From Fervidicoccaceae archaeon (GTDB taxonomy: Archaea; Thermoproteota; Thermoprotei_A; Sulfolobales; Fervidicoccaceae): 64,000 nucleotides of DNA. The stretch spans positions 186,001 through 250,000 of the forward strand of contig JAVYOA010000002.1 in assembly GCA_038734945.1 (NCBI GenBank), given 5' to 3'. The notes below the pieces were generated by a model, which made no database searches, was not told the origin of the DNA, and saw only the letters and a program-made list of their open reading frames with translations. The stretch's first letter is position 1. Every line of letters starts with the position of its first letter. The position numbers were made by a program, and so were the translations under genes. Below, in pieces: positions 17,193 through 25,472 of the stretch.

Positions 17193-17442
17193 TTCCAGTT
17201 GGCTGCTCCGAACTAATAATATCTCTGCTCCATTTTATATAGTTCAATATGGAGATCAGCGCCCTTCTGGCTTTGCTTTCCTCAATGCATCTTGTTCTAA
17301 ATGTTTCTCCATCTCTTCCAATAGCTACAATCATCTTTTTCCTTGAATCTTCACAGTTCACCAGCTTTGCCTCAGATAGCTTATTTCCTAGGGCCATTGA
17401 TTCCAGCTCTATAATGCTGTAGCGTTTCTCATCGGAGCCCAT
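17179..17442 (-). CDS. Small unknown protein coupled to the Cas4-like gene
   Basis: An 87-residue protein not recognised. It reads as alternating strands and helices (RKKMIVAIGRDGETF, RRALISILNYIKWSRDI) with two cysteines. It starts at ATG 17442 and overlaps the Cas4-like reading frame by 14 bases, so the two are expressed together. The RHH regulator at 17522 is divergent and shares the promoter region. The function could be accessory to the nuclease, an inference from gene order only. Confidence 0.6.
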   Translation of the reverse strand: MGSDEKRYSIIELESMALGNKLSEAKLVNCEDSRKKMIVAIGRDGETFRTRCIEESKARRALISILNYIKWSRDIISSEQPTGIESW

Positions 17443-17521
17443 ATTGAATTCACCTCATGGAGTCTTTTTCAAAAAGCCCTGATCCTCCCGTTTAAATAAG
17501 TATTAAGAAATAAATAAAGTT

Positions 17522-17731
17522 ATGAGAGGGGCCAGGTTGAAGAGAACGATAACAATCAAGCTCTCAGATGAAATACTGTCAATGATCGATGAGCTTGTTG
17601 CATCAGGTAAATACAAGAATAGGTCTCAGGTTCTGGTCAAAGCGCTTGAGGATTTTGTTATAAAGGAAAGATTTGCTGTTTCCTATCTTCCAATTGTGAA
17701 TGATGAGGAGAAGGCAAAAGGAACTGCCTGA
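17522..17731 (+). CDS. Ribbon-helix-helix (CopG-type) regulator
   Basis: A 69-residue protein. RTITIKLSDEILSMIDELV (about residues 8-26) gives the beta strand and first helix, and KYKNRSQVLVKALEDFVIK the second helix of a ribbon-helix-helix DNA-binding dimer. Its target is unknown; it may control itself or the divergent Cas4-like unit. TATA-like GTTTAAAT at 17490-17497 lies about 26 bases before the ATG, so the mRNA is probably leaderless. Confidence 0.85.
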   Translation: MRGARLKRTITIKLSDEILSMIDELVASGKYKNRSQVLVKALEDFVIKERFAVSYLPIVNDEEKAKGTA

Positions 17732-17800
17732 AGTTCGCTTTAAATGCCCGAGCTTCGTGAGGGCTCTCCAGAAAGCGGTTTTTTCAATGAAAGCAAATAT

Positions 17801-18571
17801 TTATTTTGAGACATCTCTAGATTGGGACCAAAGATATTCGAAGTAGACTCTACCCAAATCGACGAAGTAAGCATGATCTGACCATAGACCGGAGAGCCTT
17901 CCTCCATTGCGAAAAACGAGCATGATTCCTCCTCCTATGATGCCACTTCCGAACATCTCTTTTATCACTCTCAGCTTGGTCTCTTTGAGCTTCACTTGGC
18001 CTCTGAGCGATTCAAGTACATCCCTTGTGAGGAGAATTCTTGCCCTTTCTCCCCATAGCGCAGAAATGAGTTCGAGAATTTCCTCTTCAAGAAGCTCCTG
18101 GTGAGCTATGGCGATGGAAATCTCCTTTCCCTTCCACTCGAGCATCTTTTTGAAAGATCTGTGAATTTCTTCCTCTCCTATGAGGACAATTTTGAATAGA
18201 GGTGACTGAGCTGATGCTACCCTCTCGATCAATGGAATTAGCTTTTCCTCTATTTCCAGCATTCTGGTTTCAATATTCCTTTTTGTCTCCTCCCATATCT
18301 CCTTTATGCTGACTGAATAGAACTTCCGTGGTCTCCCCTCTCCTCTCAGCACCCAACCCAATCTCTCTAGTTTTGATAGCGAGTCGTATGCCTTGGAGTA
18401 AGGAATGGAGAGAGACTGCGCTATTTCTCTAGCTGTTGAGGGGCCAGTTGTCAGTAAATACAAATATATGTTGATCTCCCTCTTCCCTAAACCCATGAGA
18501 TGAAGAAGCTTTGTCATTGAGCCAATTTCTGCTGAGATGAGATCAAGGGGATTGAAACCATTTTCACTCAT
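17801..18571 (-). CDS. TrmB-family transcriptional regulator
   Basis: A 256-residue protein. The N-terminal winged helix (LHLMGLGKREINIYLYLL, then GPSTAREIAQSLSIPYSKAY and LERLGWV, about residues 23-75) is the TrmB DNA-binding domain, followed by a coiled helix (ETKRNIETRMLEIEEKL) and a C-terminal sensing domain beginning KIVLIGEEEIH. TrmB regulators usually respond to sugars and control transport or glycolysis genes; no sugar gene adjoins. It overlaps the upstream gene by 8 bases and is transcribed with it. Confidence 0.88.
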   Translation of the reverse strand: MSENGFNPLDLISAEIGSMTKLLHLMGLGKREINIYLYLLTTGPSTAREIAQSLSIPYSKAYDSLSKLERLGWVLRGEGRPRKFYSVSIKEIWEETKRNIETRMLEIEEKLIPLIERVASAQSPLFKIVLIGEEEIHRSFKKMLEWKGKEISIAIAHQELLEEEILELISALWGERARILLTRDVLESLRGQVKLKETKLRVIKEMFGSGIIGGGIMLVFRNGGRLSGLWSDHAYFVDLGRVYFEYLWSQSRDVSK

Positions 18572-18938
18572 TGAGGAACAACCTTTCCATGCTGGTTATG
18601 CTCTCTACGTTCACAATAGGTATCATTAGCCAGCCTGGTATGCTTCTTTCTGAAAATTGAACCTGCTCTCCCCCTTCTACTACTCTATAGGCTAGGTATG
18701 GAGAATTTTTGCATCCCTGCATGGAATCCCCGCATTCATAGAAGAACACAATCGGAAGGCCCCTTAGCTCAAAGTAGTTAGGGAATGAAAGCAAGATGAA
18801 AATCAGTGTCCTTCCTTCAATAGTTATTCTGAAGATGTTCCTTGGAGGTGACATTGGAGAAGATGATGAGGCAGCCAGCCTAGCAATATCAGATATGCTC
18901 GAAACTTTAATGCCTAGAGATTTTTTCAGAAACTCCAT
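18564..18938 (-). CDS. Unknown protein upstream of the TrmB-type regulator
   Basis: A 124-residue protein, family not recognised. The N-terminus (about 1-35) is helical and Ser-rich; the rest is mostly beta strand (NIFRITIEGRTLIFILLSF, LPIVFFYECGDSMQGCKNS) with two Cys spaced C-x5-C. It has no signal peptide. The overlap with the regulator (ATGAG at 18571) means they are cotranscribed; it could be a sensor or small-molecule-binding partner, which is only an inference. Confidence 0.6.
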   Translation of the reverse strand: MEFLKKSLGIKVSSISDIARLAASSSSPMSPPRNIFRITIEGRTLIFILLSFPNYFELRGLPIVFFYECGDSMQGCKNSPYLAYRVVEGGEQVQFSERSIPGWLMIPIVNVESITSMERLFLNE

Positions 18939-18974
18939 TTTATTCCTCCTCCGTTAGCTCTTATTCACTTCTCT

Positions 18975-19043
18975 CGGGGACATCTCAGGATTGGTGTCAT
19001 TCCTCATTTTTCAGAAATACCAACCCTCATCATTGTTGCCCCA
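18975..19043 (-). ncRNA. C/D box sRNA (2'-O-methylation guide)
   Basis: On the minus strand all four boxes occur in order with ideal spacing: C box ATGATGA (19033-19027), a 12-nt guide (19026-19015), D' box CTGA (19014-19011), C' box ATGAGGA (19007-19001), a second 12-nt guide (19000-18989), and D box CTGA (18988-18985). GGGG and CCCC flank the boxes and can pair as a terminal stem. Archaeal sRNAs of this form recruit L7Ae, Nop5 and fibrillarin. The D' guide (GGGTTGGTATTT) is complementary, allowing G-U pairs, to the universally conserved AATACCAGC segment of the 16S 530 loop. L7Ae itself is encoded at 35695-36078. Confidence 0.8.
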
Positions 19044-19215
19044 TATTAAGTTATATGCGTCGGCGGGGTCTATAAGAATTACTTAAGAAGACCGTGGTTG
19101 TGAGAAATCAATTCATAACTTGTATAGAAAGCCTCAACAGAAAATTAAATAAACTCGCATGAAATAATACGTTGTGCTCAAGTGTGCTCAAGCATATAGA
19201 AAAGAGGTGCTTACA

Positions 19216-19386
19216 TTGCCTGTGAAGGATCCAGTGCTGGTAAACATTGTGGCAAAGAGAGTCCTTGATAAAATGGTGTGCAGAAGGTGCGGTGCCCTTA
19301 ATCCAATTGGAGCAACGAAGTGCAGAAGGTGCGGAAGCAAGAGCCTGAGGCCCAAGAAGAAGAAGCTGGGCATGAAGAAAGGCTGA
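19216..19386 (+). CDS. rpl40e: Ribosomal protein eL40
   Basis: A 56-residue zinc-finger ribosomal protein of the large subunit. The core is [20 protein letters not shown] (four Cys, C-x2-C-x10-C-x2-C) followed by the basic tail [13 protein letters not shown]. The frame is open upstream to GTG 19174, but TTG 19216 gives the family's normal N-terminus ([10 protein letters not shown]) and is preceded by GAGGTG with 6-base spacing. TATA-like AAATTAAATAAA is at about 19141-19152. Confidence 0.93.
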   Translation: MPVKDPVLVNIVAKRVLDKMVCRRCGALNPIGATKCRRCGSKSLRPKKKKLGMKKG

Positions 19387-19428
19387 TCCGCAAAATTAAT
19401 TTTTGCTTCTATCTGAGAATACTTTTGA

Positions 19429-19535
19429 GCCGGGGTGGCCGAGCGGCCTAAGGCGGCGGGCTGCAGATGGTGTGCTTCAATAAAGCCCATTGGTTGAAAC
19501 CCGTTTTCTCGCGGGTTCAAATCCCGCCCCCGGCT
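19429..19535 (+). tRNA. tRNA-Cys (GCA) with an intron
   Basis: Acceptor GCCGGGG (19429-19435) pairs with CCCCGGC (19528-19534); discriminator is T, as in tRNA-Cys. D stem GCC/GGC, T arm GCGGG-TTCAAAT-CCCGC (19511-19527). Anticodon stem GCGGG pairs with CCCGT (19500-19504, one G-U), giving loop CTGCA-G/A with anticodon GCA (19463-19465). About 32 bases (roughly 19467-19498) interrupt the loop after position 37, the usual archaeal intron site. CCA is not encoded. A type II Leu/Ser reading was rejected because its anticodon would not fit. Exact splice points are uncertain. Confidence 0.82.
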
Positions 19536-19567
19536 TTTATTTCGTTCTTCGTGTAAAGGTGTGGGTT

Positions 19568-20560
19568 TTGAAATATGTGAATATTGGGAAAAGTGGAATA
19601 AAAGCGAGCGTTATAGGCCTTGGGTTCTGGCAACTTGGATCCAAGCTATGGGGGAAGGGAGGGAATAATAAAGAGAGAGCATTGAAAATCATTCAGAGAG
19701 CTGCTGAGCTTGGAATAAACCTATTTGATACTGCTGAAATATATGGCATGGGTGAATCGGAGAGAGTGCTGGGCTATGCGATTCGGAATCTGAGCCTCAA
19801 GGAGAGCGCAATCATCGTTTCTAAAATAGCAGGCTTCAGAGTTGAAAGAAAAGACATTGAAAAGAGCATTAAAATGATTAATTCCAGAATTGGGAGAGAA
19901 GTAGACATAATTCTTCACCATTGGCCTCCAGATAGAGGGAAAATATGCAATGTAGTCCAAGCTCTGGAGCAAATAGTTAAGGAGGGAAAGGCTCACTACT
20001 ACGGTCTCTCCAACTATGGTGATGAGGCTCTGAGATTTGTGCTGAGCTGCACAAAAAGCTTGGAGCCTGTTGCGGATGAGCTTCAGTATAGTCTTGGCTA
20101 CAGAACCATAGAGAGAGGGACAATGGAACTGCTGAAGAAAAACAACATTTCTCTAATAGCCTGGAGTCCTCTCGCCAAAGGAGCGCTTGCTGGAGCAACA
20201 GCTAAAAGCATTGTTCAGAGGGCAGACCCTGTTTTCAACGAGATAAAGAAAGAAGCTGTGTTGAATGAGGTGTTGGAAAACCTCGCTAGAAAGAGGGGTG
20301 TAACCAGAGCTGCTATTTCACTATCATGGATAGTATCAAAAGGAGGGATCCCTATTCCTGGAACCATGAATGAGAGAAGGGTTGAAGAATATGCTGCTGC
20401 AGGAGAGATCGAGCTAAGCGCTGATGAGATAGAAGCTCTAGATAGAGCTTCATCCAAGTTTGTGAACTTATGGGGAAATAATTATCTTCAGCCAAGGCCT
20501 ATTGTGAGTCTTCCCAAGGCTCTTCAAGCTCTCCTAGTAAATCTCATGAGAGGAATTTAG
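19568..20560 (+). CDS. Aldo/keto reductase
   Basis: A 330-residue NADPH-dependent TIM-barrel oxidoreductase. The catalytic set is visible: Asp and Tyr in LFDTAEIYG (D about 52, Y about 57), Lys in IVSKIAG, and His in ILHHWPP. The C-terminal cofactor region contains PIPGTMNERRVEE. The physiological carbonyl substrate is not evident. The frame runs back into the tRNA gene; TTG 19568 follows GGTG with 6-base spacing and gives the standard start KYVNIGKSGIKASVIGLG. It begins 33 bases after the tRNA. Confidence 0.92.
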   Translation: MKYVNIGKSGIKASVIGLGFWQLGSKLWGKGGNNKERALKIIQRAAELGINLFDTAEIYGMGESERVLGYAIRNLSLKESAIIVSKIAGFRVERKDIEKSIKMINSRIGREVDIILHHWPPDRGKICNVVQALEQIVKEGKAHYYGLSNYGDEALRFVLSCTKSLEPVADELQYSLGYRTIERGTMELLKKNNISLIAWSPLAKGALAGATAKSIVQRADPVFNEIKKEAVLNEVLENLARKRGVTRAAISLSWIVSKGGIPIPGTMNERRVEEYAAAGEIELSADEIEALDRASSKFVNLWGNNYLQPRPIVSLPKALQALLVNLMRGI

Positions 20561-20564
20561 CTTC

Positions 20565-21458
20565 CTATTTTTCCTCCTTCTCCTTTTCTTCTCTTTCCTC
20601 TAGCTGCCTCTTGAGGTTTCTGAATATTAGGGAGAAGAGCTCAAAAGAGTATTTTTGATCCTGCATTGATCCTTTCTGAGCATAATTCTGTAGCTCCAAT
20701 ATAACGACCTTTTCTTCTTCTCCCTTCTTTTCTTCTTCTCCCCTTCGACTCTCAAGGGATATCTCTTCGAGCAATCCCTCGGAGGGATCAAATATTAATG
20801 TTGGCAGTTCTGCCATTGTTTGCTCCTGACTCTTCGCAATACCACCAAGCGAAATTACAGGCAAATTGTTCTCCACGCTCCTCGACTCCAATAGCTTTTT
20901 CAGTTTCTTGTCAAAGACTGGCTCTACTCTTGGAAAGCCAACAAGAACGGTGGAGCCAAGTATTGTGAGTCCCCTTGCTATTTCAGGAAACAAAATATCT
21001 CCCTCAATCATTATCCCATATTTCTCTTTCAGATCGAAGTACTCTAGCGTTCTTCCCTCCGAAAAGCCAAGCGTCCTGTCGAGAGGACTCAGGACTATTT
21101 TTCTGTATCTCCTCATGAAGGATCCTGCCGGAGAAATAATAAATGAGGTGAGAAAAACTTTTGGTCCGGCCCTCTCGATTATAGGTCCAGCTATAATGAA
21201 TATTCCGTTTGCTACAGCAAGTGTGGAGAGAAAGCTTGCTGTTGGACCAGAGGGTATTCTCTCTGCATGATTCCTTATTATGGATTTTATCTGAGCTGGG
21301 CTGAAGAAGGAGAAAATAGGTCCGACATTTATCATTGATGGTAAAATTATTGCTTTTGCTCCTCTTTGCTTAGCCTCCTGAACAACTTTCTTGGTCTTCT
21401 CAAAGTTAACTTTTTTCGACATAAGCTTTAAGGACATGTGCGCTATTGCTATTCTCAT
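20565..21458 (-). CDS. Nitrilase-superfamily homologue without catalytic residues
   Basis: A 297-residue protein with the carbon-nitrogen hydrolase fold. RIAIAHMSLKLMSKKVNFEK is the typical first strand and helix, RGAKAIILPSMINVG the segment that should carry the catalytic Glu (LPE), RRYRKIVLSP keeps the catalytic Lys, and YGIMIEGDILFPEIARGL is where the nucleophile should be in ICxDxxFPE. The Glu position is Ser and the Cys position is not Cys, so it is probably not an amidase. The last 50 residues are highly charged (ESRRGEEEKKGEEEK). It starts 5 bases after the reverse gyrase stop, so the two are likely cotranscribed. Confidence 0.75.
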   Translation of the reverse strand: MRIAIAHMSLKLMSKKVNFEKTKKVVQEAKQRGAKAIILPSMINVGPIFSFFSPAQIKSIIRNHAERIPSGPTASFLSTLAVANGIFIIAGPIIERAGPKVFLTSFIISPAGSFMRRYRKIVLSPLDRTLGFSEGRTLEYFDLKEKYGIMIEGDILFPEIARGLTILGSTVLVGFPRVEPVFDKKLKKLLESRSVENNLPVISLGGIAKSQEQTMAELPTLIFDPSEGLLEEISLESRRGEEEKKGEEEKVVILELQNYAQKGSMQDQKYSFELFSLIFRNLKRQLEEREEKEKEEK

Positions 21459-21463
21459 TTTCT

Positions 21464-24400
21464 CTATTCCTCCATACCTTCCACTCGTTTTATTTCTTCA
21501 TATAGCTCAGCAATTACATCCAAATAGTTTATTCTCCCCTCGCTTATTTTGTCCATCTTGTTTTCCAGGGCTCTCGTCCTCTCTTCACTGACCATCTCTT
21601 TAAATTTCTCAATCAAATAATTAAAAATATTTATGCCTAGCTCCGTTGGAATTAGCTTTCCATGCTTTTTGCTCTCGATGACATATCTTCTTTCCTGAAG
21701 CTTTGATATGATAGTAGCATATGTGCTTGGCCTTCCTATTCCCCTTTCCTTCATCATAGCCACAACCTCTCCCTGTGTATATAGAGGTAATAGCTTCTTC
21801 CTGTAGTATTTAATACTGCTTACTTCAAATTCACCCTCAGCAAAAGGAGTCTCCAGCTTTAGTGTCTGATACATTTCGAGGAATCCGTGCTCAATAATTT
21901 TGTTAGTAAGTACTTCCCTCTCCTCTCTGATCTTATTGAATTGTATTTCTACTCTCTGACGAATAACTTCCGCATGCTTCATTTGAGACGCAATGAATCT
22001 TTTGAAGATGAGGTCATAAAGCAGCAAGTGTCTATTCGTTGGTAGCTTCACGAATTCTATTTCTCCCTCCTCAATAAGTCTTACAAGCTCCTCTCTACTG
22101 AATGGCTTTGTAGGTCTAATTGCCTCATGAGCCCCTCCCTCCCCCCATGTTCTTGGAACGAAGCTATCCTTCCATTTTTCCCCCTTTACCCTCTTCAGAT
22201 ATTCTCTCGCTATTTCTATTCCAGAGCTTGATACCCTGGTGCTATCTGTCCTGTGGTAGGTAATGAGCCCTAGCTCGAAGAGATCTTGGGCAAGCTTCAT
22301 AACTTCTGATGATGAAAATCTGAGGATCCTGTTGGCCTCAGAAATTAATGTATCCGTTGTGAATGGGGGAGGGGGGGATAATTTCACCTTTTCCTCATTG
22401 ACGATCCTTACTTGAAGCTTTTCTCCTTCTCCTTTTTCAAGTCTATCCTTGACCAGGAATTCAAAAGTTCTCATTTTCCCGCTTATATTAACGTCAACCG
22501 AGCAAACTAGCGATGTGCTCTTCAGGTAATTGTTGTATCGTTCAACTATCCAGCCTAGAACCGGAGTTTGCACTCTCCCTGCAGACAGATTCCTGTTCTC
22601 TCTGCAATTCGACATCCCTTTTTTCCTGCATAGTTCGATCCAAAAATCTGTTTGAAGCTTACGGGAAAGAGAGAAACCTATCCACCTGTCCTCAATGCGT
22701 CTGACTATTTGTGCCTTCACAAGTTTTTCATCGATAAGCCTCTCATTTTTCAAAGCCTCCAAAATTGCCTTCCTAGTAACCTCATGAAACTCTATTCTCC
22801 TAATCTCCCTGCTCAGTGGCCTCAGAAGGGCTGCAACATCCCAGCCAATTTTCTCTCCTTCTGCATCAGGATCTGTGGCTATAAGTACCTTATCGTATTC
22901 TGTCACAATATCTCTTAGAGCTCTGATTGTTTCATCTTTGTCGAAAATGTTAGTATTGTTGCAAATTGGGCATGATGTTAATTCTTCTACAAACTGATGT
23001 CCACATTTTCTACATTTCTTTATTGTCGAGTAAACTGGAATGAATATTTTTCTGCTATCATCATAGAGAACTCCGTAGAGTTCCTTCTTTAGCTTAGCAT
23101 ATTCAGCAACATCACTTTCAGCCCTGGGGACAAGATCGAGAATGTGTCCTTCGGTTGAGGTTATTGATAAGCTGATATTTCCTATTGAGACCTCGTAGAT
23201 TCTTCCTCCGCTCGGAAGTATTCTTATGCTCGGTTTTCCAAAAAAGGAAGCTATAGTTCTCGCCTTGTTCGGAGATTCAACAATCATTATGGCTGTCTTT
23301 ACAAGCTCTCTTATTCTTGGAGCTTCCCTGCCTTCAAGCGTATCAATGAGCTTCTTTCTATCCCTATCCACCTCCTCAATTGTTCTCTGAAGCTTCTCCT
23401 CTCTTAGCTGGAGAAATTCGAAGTTATCTATATAGAAGGAGAGGATCCTCTGGAGGGAGAGGAGCAGAGGTAATTCGGAAGAGTCAATGAGCGTTATAGC
23501 CAGGCCCTTTGTGAGACCTCCAGCATAGAGCCTGCTAGTCCTTCCAGTTGCCTGAATGTAAGTTTTGGCATCTGGCATGATCAAATAGGTAATATCGCGG
23601 TGCTTCTCAATGAAAATTTCCCCACTTTCCCTCAAAGCCCGCAGGACCCTTTCATCCTTGAAAGCTTCTCTAAGAAAGTCCTTCGCCTGGTTTAGCTGTT
23701 TTCGAATACTTTCAAGCTCTGCACTCAATTTTGAATCCGAGGAGAGCATCTGCAGTGCGGATGGAGAGAGCCTTCTAATTATCTTTCTCAGGGGAACTAG
23801 TATTTTTTTAGCCTTATATGAGATTGCTGGAATTTCTGACTCAGAGATTATAGAGAGCAACCTTAATGCATTGAAGGGGTGCGCCTCTTTTAGATCCAGA
23901 GAAAACTTGAACCTAGGCGGAGAGGTAAATACAGCATACCTTATCACAGCAGGAAGATCGAGTCCTCTGACCATGACTCCATAGTAGGTAGCTACTCCAA
24001 CCAGGACGTCTAGCTCGCCTCTCTGAAATGCGCTGAGAATTCTGTGGGATTTTGAGTGAAAAGATTCAGCCTTTATTCCCTTTTCCCTAAGCCTATTTAC
24101 CAGATCTTCAGCATAGCTCACTCCCATGTCTGAAGGAACAAATATTAGTCCTCCTTTCCCAAGCCTCATCACGAGCTCTGCTACTTTTTCCTCCAAGTTG
24201 GACTTGTCTACTATTTCATAGAAATCATCAACATTCCTGAATAGCTCTGTTCTTCCTCCTATCTGAAAACCGAGGAGTTCCCTGAAGAGCAAAGCCCTGG
24301 ATCCCCTAGCCCTCCCAGTAGCACTGCTCACTATCAGATTGCTCTTTATTCTCTTCTTTGCTCCATCTAGTTTGTTCAAAATTTCATTCAGCCTTTTCTC

Positions 24401-25183
24401 ATCTTCATCATTTCCATGACCAGAAGCGATCTTCCTTTTGAGCTTGATGGCTTCCATCGCAAGCTCTATCTCCTCACTGCTGAATCCCACTACATGGAGA
24501 GTGCTATCAATGCTCTTCTTGCTTCGAAGAACCGAATCCACGTCATCTATGAATATTAAATCGAAATTATAGGATGAAAGGTTCTCGCTTCTCGATATCA
24601 TGAATTTTGATGTTGTTATCAGTATGGAGAAGCTGCCGTTATTTAGCCTTTCCAAAGCAGCCTTTTTCTCCGACTGCTTCAGACTTCCATGGAGGCAAAG
24701 TATCCTATCACTATCAACAGCATTGATTTTGTTGTTAAATGCTGATAGCTTCTCGCACATTTGAATTACAAGTGGTGTTGTGGGAAAAACAAGATAGCTT
24801 TTTTTGCCCTTCATGGCAAAGTAGAGAGCCAAGAGGAGGCCAAATGCTGTTTTTCCTATCCCTGTTGGAGCTATGATTGAAAAGCTCCTTTTCTCGAAAA
24901 CTCTCCTTGCCCATGCTAGCTGGGAGCTCCATGGAGGAAAGCCGAGAGCTCTCTCAAATATTGATTTGAACTCGTCAGTTTCTTTCTCCACCAAGAGCTT
25001 TTCCCTAAGATTTTTTATCGTTCCTGCTTCTTCCAGAGCTTTGAAGAGATCCTCTGGCTTCAGCTCCGAGTAAATGCCTGGAAGGCATTTCTCACAGGCA
25101 AGTCCCTTGTTCAGCCTATCATCAGATATTGGTCCTCCACAGTTTGGACACTGCTTCAGATATATCCCGAGCCCTTTTGGCAT
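21464..25183 (-). CDS. rgy: Reverse gyrase
   Basis: A 1239-residue single-chain reverse gyrase, which introduces positive supercoils and is found in hyperthermophiles. Order: N-terminal zinc finger (CPNCGG and CEKC, about residues 12-34); SF2 helicase-like domain with SIIAPTGIGKTAFG (Walker A, about 101-114), LIFIDDVDSVLR, and motif VI-like YIQATGRTSRLYAGG (about 543-557); then a type IA topoisomerase domain with TOPRIM IVESPNKA, a second zinc finger CRKCGHQFVEELTSCPIC, DPDAEGEKIGWD and the active-site Tyr in GLITYHRTDSTRVS. Length is normal and there are no inteins. Upstream GGAGG precedes the ATG at 25183. Confidence 0.98.
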   Translation of the reverse strand: MPKGLGIYLKQCPNCGGPISDDRLNKGLACEKCLPGIYSELKPEDLFKALEEAGTIKNLREKLLVEKETDEFKSIFERALGFPPWSSQLAWARRVFEKRSFSIIAPTGIGKTAFGLLLALYFAMKGKKSYLVFPTTPLVIQMCEKLSAFNNKINAVDSDRILCLHGSLKQSEKKAALERLNNGSFSILITTSKFMISRSENLSSYNFDLIFIDDVDSVLRSKKSIDSTLHVVGFSSEEIELAMEAIKLKRKIASGHGNDEDEKRLNEILNKLDGAKKRIKSNLIVSSATGRARGSRALLFRELLGFQIGGRTELFRNVDDFYEIVDKSNLEEKVAELVMRLGKGGLIFVPSDMGVSYAEDLVNRLREKGIKAESFHSKSHRILSAFQRGELDVLVGVATYYGVMVRGLDLPAVIRYAVFTSPPRFKFSLDLKEAHPFNALRLLSIISESEIPAISYKAKKILVPLRKIIRRLSPSALQMLSSDSKLSAELESIRKQLNQAKDFLREAFKDERVLRALRESGEIFIEKHRDITYLIMPDAKTYIQATGRTSRLYAGGLTKGLAITLIDSSELPLLLSLQRILSFYIDNFEFLQLREEKLQRTIEEVDRDRKKLIDTLEGREAPRIRELVKTAIMIVESPNKARTIASFFGKPSIRILPSGGRIYEVSIGNISLSITSTEGHILDLVPRAESDVAEYAKLKKELYGVLYDDSRKIFIPVYSTIKKCRKCGHQFVEELTSCPICNNTNIFDKDETIRALRDIVTEYDKVLIATDPDAEGEKIGWDVAALLRPLSREIRRIEFHEVTRKAILEALKNERLIDEKLVKAQIVRRIEDRWIGFSLSRKLQTDFWIELCRKKGMSNCRENRNLSAGRVQTPVLGWIVERYNNYLKSTSLVCSVDVNISGKMRTFEFLVKDRLEKGEGEKLQVRIVNEEKVKLSPPPPFTTDTLISEANRILRFSSSEVMKLAQDLFELGLITYHRTDSTRVSSSGIEIAREYLKRVKGEKWKDSFVPRTWGEGGAHEAIRPTKPFSREELVRLIEEGEIEFVKLPTNRHLLLYDLIFKRFIASQMKHAEVIRQRVEIQFNKIREEREVLTNKIIEHGFLEMYQTLKLETPFAEGEFEVSSIKYYRKKLLPLYTQGEVVAMMKERGIGRPSTYATIISKLQERRYVIESKKHGKLIPTELGINIFNYLIEKFKEMVSEERTRALENKMDKISEGRINYLDVIAELYEEIKRVEGMEE

Positions 25184-25326
25184 TAAATTTCATTCCTCCA
25201 GCTATTCAGATTAAGACCGGGGATATATTTGACCTTATACTCCTAAATAAACGAGCATTCTTTGAAAAAAGAGTAGATGGAGAAGCTTAAAAAACCCACT
25301 TTCAGATAGAAAATGATGACCGCTAG

Positions 25327-25382
25327 ATGATGTGGAATCCGGGAACTGAGCAATGATGTTTTATTTATTCGGTCGCTTCTGA
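25327..25382 (+). ncRNA. Possible C/D box sRNA
   Basis: In the intergenic stretch between reverse gyrase and the HD gene, ATGATGT (25327-25333), a 12-nt spacer, CTGA (25346-25349), ATGATGT (25353-25359), a 19-nt spacer and CTGA (25379-25382) follow the C-D'-C'-D order. The first guide length is ideal, the second is too long, and both C boxes end in T instead of A. A perfect ATGATGA also lies upstream at 25313-25319. Weaker than the sRNA at 18975. Confidence 0.35.
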
Positions 25383-25472
25383 TGCGGTCCTTCTCTTCGA
25401 AGTTTGCGAAGGGATATGGAAGCTTTTTAAAAAACCTGAGGAGGTAATATATAGCAGAGCAAGGTGTGCGTT

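Noticed and set aside
19429-19535. Type II tRNA (Leu or Ser) reading of the tRNA at 19429
   Set aside because: The D arm looks Leu/Ser-like, but no Leu or Ser anticodon fits; stem GCGGG/CCCGT, loop CTGCA and discriminator T fit tRNA-Cys.
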